Positions 14,366 through 22,848 of a stretch of 64,000 nt of DNA are shown here, piece by piece. The translations under genes and the position numbers were made by a program. Each line of letters starts with the position of its first letter. Within the stretch, counting starts at the first letter, position 1. This DNA is from Ornithinimicrobium flavum (GTDB taxonomy: Bacteria > Actinomycetota > Actinomycetes > Actinomycetales > Dermatophilaceae). The notes under the pieces were generated by a model, which was not told the DNA's origin, did no database searches, and worked only from the letters and a program-made list of their open reading frames with translations. The DNA lies in the NCBI RefSeq assembly GCF_004526345.1, contig NZ_CP038213.1:1178001-1242000 (forward strand), given 5' to 3'.

Positions 14366-16650
14366 GTCCAGCTCCAGGGTCGGACCGCGTTGGCGCGGTC
14401 GATGAGGCCGGCCCGCTCCTGCGGGTCGGGGGTGTAGTCCGCCAGGAAGCGGTACTCCTTCTCCAGCTGGCGTGACAGCTTGTCGCGGGTCACCGGCACG
14501 TCACCCAGCCGCCAGTCGGGCTTCTCACCGTGCCGGGCGACCTGGGCCAGGGCCTGCTCGTAGATCGTGGCGTGGAACTGCGCCCGCTGCCGGGGGTCCA
14601 GGGTCAGCCGCCGGACGGAGTGCACCGCCTCGCGCAGATCGGCCAGCGAGCCGCGCTGCCGCAGCAGCTCCGCCCGGAGCCAGCGGGCACGGGGGTGCGC
14701 CCGGCTGGCGGCCGGGACGGAGTCCAGCGCGGCGATGGCCCCGGGGACGTCGTCCCGGCCGAGACGGACCCGGTGCAGCCCGAACGCGGCGGGTGCGACA
14801 TACCCGGCGTCCGTGCGCCACGCCCGCTGGTAGTCCAGCTCGGCCGCCTTGGCGTAGCCCCCCATCTCGCTGGCCAGGGCCAGCGCCAGGCGGGGCGCGA
14901 TCTCGCCCGGCAGGGCGTCGCGGACGGCCGCGAAGTGACCCGCGGCGCTCTGCCCCCTGGCCACCCGGCGGCTCTCGTCCGCGTCGGCCTGGGACAGGGC
15001 CCACAGCCCGCGCACCCAGGACGCGCGCCAGTCCCACGGGTCCTCCGCCAGCAGCCCGCGGACGGCCTCGTCCAGCCACTCCTGCTGCCCCATCCGGATG
15101 CCGGCGCGGGCCCGGGCCAGCAGCACCTCGGGGGTCATCTCGCCGGCCCTGACGAGCTCGGCGTGCATGGCCATCGGGTCGTTCTCGGGGAGGGAGGAGA
15201 TCCAGTCGAGCATCGGGTCGGTGTCGTCGCGCTTAACCTCCGGCAGCTCCCACCAGGACAGCGTCTCCCCGGTCGACACCGGCGGCTCGAAGGCCGCCGA
15301 GTGCGCCGACAGGGTGGCCGCGTGGTCGCTCCCGGCCGCCACGACCTGGCGCAGCACCCCGATCATCTGCGAGCGCAGCTCCTCCACGGACAGGAAGCGG
15401 TCGTTCGGGTCGGGTGCGCAGCAGCGGGCCACGAGGCGGTAGAACGCGTCGTGCTCCACGAACGCCGGGACCTGTGACATCGGCGGGAGGCTGTCGACAT
15501 ACTCCGTCTGGTAGCCGCGGAACTCGAAGGTGAGCACGCACAGCGTGCGCCCGATCGTGTAGATGTCAGAGGCGACCGAGGGGCCCAGCTCGGCGACCTC
15601 CGGCGCCTGGTAGCCCACCGTCCCGTAGATCGGGGACTCCAGGTCGTCCTGCCGCCGCACGCCGCCGAGGTCGATGAGCTTGATGCCGTCGTCCTCGTGG
15701 ATGAGGTTGTCCGGCTTGAAGTCGCAGTAGAGCAGCCCGAGGTCGTGCAGGTGCTGGAAGGCCGGCAGCGCCTCGATGACGTAGGCCAGGGCGACGTCGA
15801 CGGGGAAGGGTGCGTAGCGCCCGGCCTGCTGCATCCGGTCCTGGAGCAGCTGCTTGAGCGAGCGCCCACCGACGTGCTCCATGACGGTGTAGGCGTCGCC
15901 GTCGTGCTGCACGACGTTGTAGATCTCGACGATCAGCGGGTGCTTGACCTGCGCCAGGAACTGCTGCTCGGCGACCGCCGCGTCCAGCGCGTCGTCGTCA
16001 CCGGTGTTGAGCAGCCCCTTGAGGACGACCCAGCGGTCGGAGACGTTCTTGTCCCGACCGAGGTAGATCCAGCCCATCCCGCCGTGGGCGAGCGCCCCGA
16101 CCACTTCGTACTGCCCCGCGACGAGCTCGCCGGGGGACAGCTTGGGGGTGAACGAGTAGGGGGCGCGGCACTGGGGGCAGAAGCCCTGCTGGCGGCCCTC
16201 CAGGTCACCCGCGCCCCGGCCCACCTTGGCACCGCAGTTGGGACAGACGCGACGGTGCTCGGGCACCTGCGGGTCGGTCATGATCTTCTGCGACGGGTCG
16301 GTCACCGGCACGTCTGGCACCTGGGCCAGACCCATGCCCAGGCGGGACCGGCGCACCGCCGCGTGGGCCCGCTGCCGGCGGACGGTGGCCGCGCGCACGG
16401 CCTGGCGGGTCTGCCCGGGGCCGGGGGTGGCGACCACCTGGGCGCCGCCGCTGACGTCGGGGTCCGGTATGCCGTCCGCCCCCGCGTCCGCGGACCCCGC
16501 CGGGCCCGGGGTCACCGGGGCGACGCCCGACCCGGCCCCGCCCAGCGGGGTGGCGGCGACCGGGGCCTGGCGCGGCTCGGGAGACCCGCAGACGTTGCAC
16601 CAGCCGTCCTCGTAGGAGCCGGTGCAGCCCGGCTCGACGCACGGGTTCAC
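14362..16650 (-). CDS. pknG: PknG-like serine/threonine protein kinase
   Basis: The 762-residue soluble product has the PknG architecture with an added N-terminal zinc ribbon (Cys4, 9, 18, 21). The rubredoxin-like Cys pairs are CPNC (136-139) and CPQC (158-161). The kinase domain has AHGGMGWIYL (188-197), VLK (Lys211), the catalytic loop YCDFKPDN (Asp310) and DLG in place of DFG (328-330), all as in PknG. The C-terminal ~280 residues are TPR-like helices. In Mycobacterium and Corynebacterium PknG phosphorylates FHA proteins such as GarA/OdhI and lies next to glnX-glnH. Here it lies between putative GlnX-like membrane genes and a PP2C/VWA/FHA set. The assignment is firm; the substrate here is not. 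Confidence 0.93.
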   Translation of the reverse strand: MNPCVEPGCTGSYEDGWCNVCGSPEPRQAPVAATPLGGAGSGVAPVTPGPAGSADAGADGIPDPDVSGGAQVVATPGPGQTRQAVRAATVRRQRAHAAVRRSRLGMGLAQVPDVPVTDPSQKIMTDPQVPEHRRVCPNCGAKVGRGAGDLEGRQQGFCPQCRAPYSFTPKLSPGELVAGQYEVVGALAHGGMGWIYLGRDKNVSDRWVVLKGLLNTGDDDALDAAVAEQQFLAQVKHPLIVEIYNVVQHDGDAYTVMEHVGGRSLKQLLQDRMQQAGRYAPFPVDVALAYVIEALPAFQHLHDLGLLYCDFKPDNLIHEDDGIKLIDLGGVRRQDDLESPIYGTVGYQAPEVAELGPSVASDIYTIGRTLCVLTFEFRGYQTEYVDSLPPMSQVPAFVEHDAFYRLVARCCAPDPNDRFLSVEELRSQMIGVLRQVVAAGSDHAATLSAHSAAFEPPVSTGETLSWWELPEVKRDDTDPMLDWISSLPENDPMAMHAELVRAGEMTPEVLLARARAGIRMGQQEWLDEAVRGLLAEDPWDWRASWVRGLWALSQADADESRRVARGQSAAGHFAAVRDALPGEIAPRLALALASEMGGYAKAAELDYQRAWRTDAGYVAPAAFGLHRVRLGRDDVPGAIAALDSVPAASRAHPRARWLRAELLRQRGSLADLREAVHSVRRLTLDPRQRAQFHATIYEQALAQVARHGEKPDWRLGDVPVTRDKLSRQLEKEYRFLADYTPDPQERAGLIDRANAVRPWSWT

Positions 16651-17783
16651 AGGCTCATCCCCATGGTCCGGGCGAACGTCTCCTGCGCCTGCACGAGAGC
16701 CTCCAGTCGGGTCAGGTCGGTCGGGCGGGCCTCGAGGGCCTCCCGGGTCTGCTCCGCGAGGCTACCCATCGCCACCGACGCACCCTCGTCGGCGGTCAGC
16801 GCCGCGTGCACCCGCCGGGCCCGCTCGGCGAGATCGTCGCGCCTGGCGAGGGCGGCGGCATACTCCCCGTGGGCCTGCGTGAGCGCCCGCTCGACCCGCG
16901 CCAGCCGGTAGAGGTAGGCGGTGAGTCCGTCGGGGTCGGAGGGCACCGGGCCCAGGGCGGTGACGTCGGGCACGCCGAGCCGGGGTGCGGGGCGGACCTC
17001 GGCCCGCGCGCGCTCGGCCAGCGCCCGGACCGCCTGGCCGCGGGCGGCGAGCTCGTCGACCTCCCTGGTGGCCTGGGCCCGGTCGGCCTTGGCGTGCGCA
17101 CGAGCCGACGCGGCGACGATGAGGTCACGCTCGGTGGTCGCGGCCTCCGCCTCCAGCGGCCCCAGGAAGCCGCCGACGTCACCGCCGCGGCGGACCCGCT
17201 CCGCGACGTCCTCGACGCGACGCTCGAGGAGGGCGTGGACCTCGGCCGCCGAGGCGCGCCGGCTCTCGGGGATGAGCGCGACCTGGTCGGCGATGCGGGC
17301 CAGCTGCTGGCGCAGGTCGACCAGCCGGTCGGCCGCCCGCGGGTCCGCGCCGTCCAGGCGCAGCCGGGAGCGCAGCGAGCTGGCGAGGGAGTCGGAGAGC
17401 CGGCAGGCCTCGGGGAGGGAGACCGCGAGCGCCTGACCGGCCCCCCGCGAGCCCGGCTGCTCCAGGGAGCCCCAGACCAGGGTGGTGATCCGGCGCCGCT
17501 CCGCCTCGCCGACCCGGCCGCTGTCCCACGTGGCCAGGATGAGCGCCACCCGGTCGGACACCGCCTGCCACAAGGTCATCGACAGGGTGACGTCGGGGGT
17601 GACGGCGGCTCGCTCGGCGGGGTCCTCCAGCCCGAGCGCCGCCTGGTCCAGACGGTCCAGCTCGGCCCGCCGCTCGTCCTTCCACCGGATGAGCGCGTCG
17701 AGGTAGCGCAGCAGCTCCCGGTCCGGGACGTCGGAGCCGAGCGACCCCGGGGCGGGGGGCGTGACGGCATACCGCGGCGTCAT
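16647..17783 (-). CDS. helical, coiled-coil-rich protein of unknown function
   Basis: The 378-residue product is soluble and dominated by long Arg/Glu/Ala-rich helices (for example LRYLDALIRWKDERRAELDR and ERVRRGGDVGGFLGPLEAEA). It has no cysteines, signal peptide or recognised catalytic motif. It overlaps both neighbours by 4 nt, so it is co-translated with PknG downstream and a membrane protein upstream. It may act as an adaptor in the kinase complex; I do not recognise a family. Confidence 0.75.
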   Translation of the reverse strand: MTPRYAVTPPAPGSLGSDVPDRELLRYLDALIRWKDERRAELDRLDQAALGLEDPAERAAVTPDVTLSMTLWQAVSDRVALILATWDSGRVGEAERRRITTLVWGSLEQPGSRGAGQALAVSLPEACRLSDSLASSLRSRLRLDGADPRAADRLVDLRQQLARIADQVALIPESRRASAAEVHALLERRVEDVAERVRRGGDVGGFLGPLEAEAATTERDLIVAASARAHAKADRAQATREVDELAARGQAVRALAERARAEVRPAPRLGVPDVTALGPVPSDPDGLTAYLYRLARVERALTQAHGEYAAALARRDDLAERARRVHAALTADEGASVAMGSLAEQTREALEARPTDLTRLEALVQAQETFARTMGMSL

Positions 17784-19264
17784 CCGGCCACCTTCTGCCG
17801 GCGGACGATCGCCGGGATCAGGGCGAGCAGCGGCAGCAGCCCGGCCGCCAACGCGGTCGGGACGTAGCGCCCCAGGTCCAGGTCGCTCACGGTGCCGGCG
17901 ACCACCTCGGTCCGGGCCCGGGCGACCAGCTCGTGCTGCGCCTGCAGCGCCTGCTCGCCGGCCTGGACGAGGGTCTCCGCGTGGGGGACCGACTCCTCGA
18001 GGGGGAGGTTGCGCAGGTCGACGGCCTGCAGCGGTGCGCGCGCCGCGGCGTAGACCTCCAGGACGTCGGGGCTGACGTCGTTCAGCCAGCCGGACTCCTC
18101 CCAGTAGGTGTCACGCTGGTAGGACTCGATCGTGCGGGTGCCGAGCACCACCTGGAGGTCCTGCCCCAGCTGTCGGTGCAGGCTCTCCGAGCCCTCCATG
18201 GCGACCTCGTGCCGGGCGATCGGGTCCTCCACGTCCAGGTGCCGGTCGCCGTCCACGAGCAGCATCACCGTGGGCACGAGCGCGAGCCCGGCGAGGCCGG
18301 CGCCCACCCGGGAGCCGCCCCGGAGCAGGCCGTAGCCCAGGACCCCCGTCGACACCACGGCCCCCAGGAGCATCCAGGTCGGGAAGGCGCTGTCGGTGTC
18401 CAGGGCCTCGGCCGCCCGGTCGACGTCGTAGGAGCTTACGCTGTAACGGGCGGCGTCGCGGGCCTCGGTCCAGGCGCTGAGCACCCGCTGCGGGGTACTG
18501 CCTGGCGCCTCCAGGAGCGGACCCACCCCTTGGACGAAGGGGTCGAGGTAGTAGTCGTCGCCGTCCGTGAGCGCCTCCGCCCGAGCGACGCTCGGGACCT
18601 GGCCGTCGACGGTGACGTCCTCGCCGTCGAGATAGGCCAGGACGTCGCGGTCCAGCGCCAGCCCGGTGTCCGCCCAGGCGATGCGGGCCTCGTCCTGGGC
18701 CACGAACTCCTGGACCGCCTCCGGGGGCGGGGGGTCGATCGACAGCGGGGCGCCGAGGGCGACGAGGGCGGCCGCCAGCGCGGCCAGGGCGCCGGCCCGT
18801 CCCAGCCGGGGCACCGGGGTGCCGCTGCGCCGGTCGACCGCGGCGAGCAGGCTGTTGCCGTCGCTCTCCCGGTCCTTCCTGCCGGAGCGCCGTGTCGGCC
18901 GGACCTCCACGTGGGCGGTCCTCCCGGTCTCCTTCTGCAGACGGCGGCGCCTGCGCTCCAGCTCACGCTCGGCGTCGTCGATCTCGCGCTGGCGGCGGGC
19001 AAGCTCGATCTCGGTCTCGCGCCGCTCCCGGGCCAGCTTCTCCTCCGCCTCCCGGCGCAGTCTGGCGGCCTCGGCCTCGGCCTCCTCCCGCCGGCGCCGG
19101 GCCTCCTGCTCCATCCGGCTCCGTTGCTCCTCGAGCTCCTGCCGCTGGCGGGCCAGCTCCTCGGCCGTGGTGTCCTCGACGTCCTCGACGTCCTCCCCGA
19201 GGACCAGCATGGGGGCGTCGTGGGGGTCGTGTTCGTCCTCGTGGCCGGTACGCGTCTCGCTCAT
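17780..19264 (-). CDS. coiled-coil membrane protein, candidate sensor
   Basis: The 494-residue product starts with an acidic stretch and a highly charged coiled coil (residues ~35-110, QELEEQRSRMEQEARRRREE). Then come a transmembrane segment (GALAALAAALVALGAPL), an outside domain of about 120 residues, two adjacent helices (WMLLGAVVSTGVLGYGLL and AGLAGLALVPTVMLLV), a second outside domain and a C-terminal helix (TALAAGLLPLLALIPAIV). ATG 19264 is favoured by GGAGGGG upstream. Two outside domains linked to a cytoplasmic coiled coil suggest signal input to the kinase. No family name is recognised. Confidence 0.72.
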   Translation of the reverse strand: MSETRTGHEDEHDPHDAPMLVLGEDVEDVEDTTAEELARQRQELEEQRSRMEQEARRRREEAEAEAARLRREAEEKLARERRETEIELARRQREIDDAERELERRRRRLQKETGRTAHVEVRPTRRSGRKDRESDGNSLLAAVDRRSGTPVPRLGRAGALAALAAALVALGAPLSIDPPPPEAVQEFVAQDEARIAWADTGLALDRDVLAYLDGEDVTVDGQVPSVARAEALTDGDDYYLDPFVQGVGPLLEAPGSTPQRVLSAWTEARDAARYSVSSYDVDRAAEALDTDSAFPTWMLLGAVVSTGVLGYGLLRGGSRVGAGLAGLALVPTVMLLVDGDRHLDVEDPIARHEVAMEGSESLHRQLGQDLQVVLGTRTIESYQRDTYWEESGWLNDVSPDVLEVYAAARAPLQAVDLRNLPLEESVPHAETLVQAGEQALQAQHELVARARTEVVAGTVSDLDLGRYVPTALAAGLLPLLALIPAIVRRQKVAG

Positions 19265-19304
19265 CGATCCCCTCCGTGGCCCCGGCACTCACCGGGTGCG
19301 ATCG

Positions 19305-20510
19305 TCATCGGTAGTCCTTCAGTCGTTGGCTCAGCCCCGTCCAGGCGAACCCGGCCGCGACCAGCCCGAGCACCAGGGCCAGCCCCGAGGTGACCAGCGC
19401 CGGCCCGCCGACGTCGCCCACCGACCCGCTCAACCGGGTGTCGACCAGCGCGACCAGCGTCGACTCCGCCGACTCGTAGCTCTCCTGGGTCTGGGCCAGC
19501 GCCGCCAGCGCCTCGCCCGGGCCGGCGGCGGCGTCCAGGTCGGCCTGGCCCTCGAAGACCTGCCGCCAGTCGTCGCTGGCGCTACGGTTGCCGAGGCTGG
19601 TGAGGCTGCGGGTGGCCTGCTGGACCGCCTCGCGTCCCGCGCCGAGGTCGGCGGCCTGGGCGTACTGCTCGGCCCGGGCCAGGCGGACGTCCTGGAGGGC
19701 CTGCGTCGCCCGGCTCGCGTCGTCCACCCGCTGGTCGATGTCCAGCGGCAGGGCGGACGGGTTGAGGGAGACGTAGGTCAGGCCCGCGGTGATCGCCGTG
19801 GCGACGAGCAGGGGCACGTTGACGATGCGCCGGGTCAGCAGGGCGAGCCACACGAGCATGGCGCCCAGGACGACGGTGGCCAGCCCGCCGACCACGGCCG
19901 TGAGGGCCGACCGGGAGCCGGTGCGCAGGTCGAGAGCGTGGCCGGCGGCGACCTCGTCCGTGGCGCTCAGGGCCGTGTCGGTCAGCCCGACGACCTCCTG
20001 GTATGCCGTGCCCGCCGCCTCCCCGTCCGGGGCGTCGATCGCGGCCTGGCCGGCGAGGGCCACCTCGACCAGGCTGCCCGAGGTCGGCGACCCCGAGCGG
20101 GCGATGAGCTCCTCGGCCTCGCCCAGATGGGTGCGGAAGGCTCCGGGGTCGGCTCCACGCTGGTCCTGCGGCACGTCCGCCGCCTTCTCGGCGACGGACC
20201 GGGCCACCTCGAGACGGCTGGCCGCCACCTCGGTGCCGGCGCGCTCGCCGGCCTCCCACTGGGCCGCGATGACGTTGGGGGTGGGGTTGACCCCGCTCGT
20301 GTCGAAGGTCCCGGTGGCCACGACCCCGGTGAGCAGGGCGGCGGCGGTGGCCAGGCCCCGCGCCAGCCGGAGACGGGCCGGGGTGGACCACGACGAGGCC
20401 GTCGACGTGCGCGCGCGCTGCGGGCTCCCGGCGCCGGTCGGGGACGCCGCGCCCTGCGGGGTGGCAGCGGTGGCGGGCGCCGGCGACGTGCCCTGCGCGG
20501 GGCTGGTCAC
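19305..20510 (-). CDS. membrane protein with two periplasmic helical domains, GlnX-like candidate
   Basis: The 401-residue product has an N-terminal low-complexity stretch, a helix near residue 50 (LARGLATAAALLTGVVATG) and an outside helical domain. A central pair of helices follows (TAVVGGLATVVLGAMLVWLA and VPLLVATAITAGLTYVSL), then a second helical outside domain and a C-terminal helix (ALVTSGLALVLGLVAAGFAW). This layout and the linkage to pknG recall GlnX, the membrane partner upstream of PknG in Corynebacteriales, but sequence identity cannot be judged by eye. GTG 20510 overlaps the AAA gene stop (GTGA). No GlnH-type binding protein is present. Confidence 0.65.
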   Translation of the reverse strand: MTSPAQGTSPAPATAATPQGAASPTGAGSPQRARTSTASSWSTPARLRLARGLATAAALLTGVVATGTFDTSGVNPTPNVIAAQWEAGERAGTEVAASRLEVARSVAEKAADVPQDQRGADPGAFRTHLGEAEELIARSGSPTSGSLVEVALAGQAAIDAPDGEAAGTAYQEVVGLTDTALSATDEVAAGHALDLRTGSRSALTAVVGGLATVVLGAMLVWLALLTRRIVNVPLLVATAITAGLTYVSLNPSALPLDIDQRVDDASRATQALQDVRLARAEQYAQAADLGAGREAVQQATRSLTSLGNRSASDDWRQVFEGQADLDAAAGPGEALAALAQTQESYESAESTLVALVDTRLSGSVGDVGGPALVTSGLALVLGLVAAGFAWTGLSQRLKDYR

Positions 20511-22222
20511 TCCCGCTCCTCCTCGTCGCCGGGCGACCCGCTCGGCGTCCCCGTCCCGTCCAGCTCAGCGACGTCCTCCGTCCCCGAGCCCGAGGCGACC
20601 GGGTCCGCATACAGGTCCACGCCGTCCCGGTCCTCGAAGTCCTGACGCTCCAGCGTCCGCAGCTGCTCCAGGGTGACGTCAGCCTCCTCGCGCAGCCGCC
20701 ACGCGTGCCGACCGATCGCCGCCTCCAGCAGGTTGCGGGAGAAGCGGCCGTTGCCGAAGCTCGGGCCGCGCGGCGTGGCCGCGAGGATCTCGCGGAAGCG
20801 CTGCTCAGCCTCGCTGGCGATGTCGTAGTCCATCTTCTCGGCGAGGACGTGCTGGATCCCGACCAGCTCCTCGTCGGTGTAGTCGTCGAACTCGATGATC
20901 GTCCGGAAGCGGCTCTCCAGCCCCGGGTTGAGCGCCACGAACTCCGCCATCGGCTCGGGGTAGCCGGCCACGATGACGACGAGGTCGTCGCGGTGGTCCT
21001 CCATCTCCTTGACGAGGGTGTCGACGGCCTCCTTGCCGTACTGGTCGCCGGACAGGCTGTAGGCCTCGTCGATGAACAGCACCCCGCCCATCGCGCTCTT
21101 GACCACCTCGGAGGTCTTCGCCGCGGTCTGCCCGAGGTAGCCGGCCACCAACTCGCTGCGGTCCACCTCGACGAGCTGGCCCTTGGACAGCAGACCGAGC
21201 GCGCGGTAGATGCCGCCCACCAGCCGGGCGACCGTGGTCTTGCCCGTGCCAGGGTTGCCGACGAAGACGAGGTGGCGGGTGAGCGTGACGACCTTGAGCC
21301 CGGCCTCCTGACGCCGCGCGTCCATCTTCAGCACCGCGACCTGACGGTGGATCTCGGCCTTGACTCGCTCCAGCCCGATGAGGGCGTCGAGCTCGGCCAG
21401 CAGCTCCTCGACCGTCCGCTCCGGCTCGGGGTCCGGCTCGGGCTCGGCAGGTGCGCCCGTGCCCTCGGGCGGGGGCTGGGTCGCGACCTGGTCGGGGTAT
21501 GCGGCTCCCTGACCACCACCGGCCGTCTGGTGTGGTTGCCCCTGACCACCACCGGCCGCCTGGTGTGGTTGCTCCTGACCACCACCGGCCGCGTCCCATG
21601 GTTGTTGCGTGCCGCCGTGCTGCCCGATCTGGCCGAGCATCTCGCGCACCCGCATCGACTGCTCCTGGGCGCGACGGAGCAGGTCGCTCCCGAAGGCCTC
21701 CAGGCCGGCGCGGTCGCCGGGCAGGGGCACGCCGGGGATCCCACCGGTTCGCGGGGGAGACCCGGGGGTCGCCCCGGAGGGCGGGGTGAGGCCCTCGGTC
21801 GGTGTGCCCGGCCCGTGGGACGGGAGCTGGCCCGCGGCCTCCAGCTGGGCGCGCTGGACGGAGAGCGCCTTGCCGAGCGCGACCGGCCCGGCCCCCGGGA
21901 TCGCGGAGGCGGCTGCCGCCACGTCGGCCAGGGCCTGGGCGTAGCCCACCGCCCTCGGGTGGCTGTCGGCCACCAGGGAGGAGAGCAGGGTCGTCGGGAC
22001 CGAGGCGTAGCGCCGGCCCCGCGGGACGGCGCCGAAGAACTCGCTGGTCGGGAGCTCGAAGGTCTCTGCCCAGAGCACGTGGGCGCTGCTGGGGCCAGGC
22101 TGCTCCAGGACCGCGGCAGCCACGGAGCGGGCCTCCGTGCGCGCCATACCCTCGTCGAGCCCGGCCTCACGGGCGACCCTGGCCAGCTGGTCGACCGCGG
22201 CGCGCAGGTCGTCGGTCGTCAT
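20507..22222 (-). CDS. AAA+ ATPase, CbbX/SpoVK type
   Basis: The 571-residue product has an N-terminal helical region, a Gly/Gln-rich repetitive linker (residues ~210-245), and a C-terminal AAA+ domain of the CbxX/CfqX family. Walker A is GNPGTGKTT (322-330), Walker B LFIDEAY (382-388), followed by a sensor region (VVIVAGYPEPM) and an arginine finger region (LNPGLESRF). Such ATPases remodel protein complexes. ATG 22222 shares one base with the upstream stop (TGATG). Its place between TelA/XpaC-like genes and the membrane-sensor genes suggests it remodels a membrane or TelA complex; this is inference. Confidence 0.88.
   Translation of the reverse strand: MTTDDLRAAVDQLARVAREAGLDEGMARTEARSVAAAVLEQPGPSSAHVLWAETFELPTSEFFGAVPRGRRYASVPTTLLSSLVADSHPRAVGYAQALADVAAAASAIPGAGPVALGKALSVQRAQLEAAGQLPSHGPGTPTEGLTPPSGATPGSPPRTGGIPGVPLPGDRAGLEAFGSDLLRRAQEQSMRVREMLGQIGQHGGTQQPWDAAGGGQEQPHQAAGGGQGQPHQTAGGGQGAAYPDQVATQPPPEGTGAPAEPEPDPEPERTVEELLAELDALIGLERVKAEIHRQVAVLKMDARRQEAGLKVVTLTRHLVFVGNPGTGKTTVARLVGGIYRALGLLSKGQLVEVDRSELVAGYLGQTAAKTSEVVKSAMGGVLFIDEAYSLSGDQYGKEAVDTLVKEMEDHRDDLVVIVAGYPEPMAEFVALNPGLESRFRTIIEFDDYTDEELVGIQHVLAEKMDYDIASEAEQRFREILAATPRGPSFGNGRFSRNLLEAAIGRHAWRLREEADVTLEQLRTLERQDFEDRDGVDLYADPVASGSGTEDVAELDGTGTPSGSPGDEEERE
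21508..21595. repeat. three ~30-bp in-frame repeats in AAA gene linker
   Basis: Near-identical units containing CTGACCACCACCGGCCG occur three times and encode Ala-Gly-Gly-Gly-Gln-x-Gln-Pro-His repeats. This makes a flexible linker before the AAA+ domain. Confidence 0.8.
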
Positions 22223-22846
22223 CAGGCGTCTCTTTCCGGAGGCGTGAGCGCGTCGGGCGGGGAGAGCCCGGCGGGCGGGGACAGCGCGGTGACCTGTCCC
22301 GTCGGGTCGTCGGGCTCGGGCACGGGCGCCTGCTCGGGGTCGATCCGCAGGGTGCCGCCCTGACCCGTCGACCCGAACTTCTCGGCGATGAACCGGCCCT
22401 GCGCCACCAGCTCCCTCGCGTCGGCCCGGAAGACCGCGTCGAAGACCTTGTCCATCGTCAGCCCGAGGAGGTCGAGCTGGTCGACGAGGACCATGAGGGA
22501 CGTCTTGGCGCCGTCGACGGGACGGGTGTCGGCATACCGACGGGGGAGCCGCTGGTAGCTGCCGATGGCCTCTGGCAGGTAGTCGATGGCGGTCGCGCTG
22601 ATGGTGTAGCCCAGGTCGCCCCGCCAGCTTGGCCAGACGCGGGACTGTGTCGCGGACGGTGTCCACGATGCGCTGCCCGCGGGCGGTGACGACCGAGGGC
22701 AGCGCCGTGGAGGTGAGCAGCTGCTCGGTCTGGTCCAGCGCGGCATACACGTCCTCCGCGGTGGGGGGAGCGGGCAGGGTCATCCGCTCCTCGGGCTGGG
22801 TCGGCGGGCGTCCGAGCATCCGGTCCAGCAGGTCGGAGAACCCCAC
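22222..22846 (-). CDS. small helical protein, possibly XpaC-like (one frameshift)
   Basis: The product of about 207 residues is helical, with DVYAALDQTEQLLTST and VRDTVPRLAKLAG in the first frame and DLGYTISATAIDYLPEAIGS onward in the second. The frames join if one G is removed from the GGGG run near 22620-22625, giving a stop at 22222-22224 that overlaps the AAA start. XpaC-type proteins commonly accompany TelA, and the IDYLPEAIGSYQRLP segment is reminiscent of them, but I hold this loosely. GTG 22846 lies 2 nt after the TelA-like stop. Confidence 0.65.
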
Positions 22847-22848
22847 GG

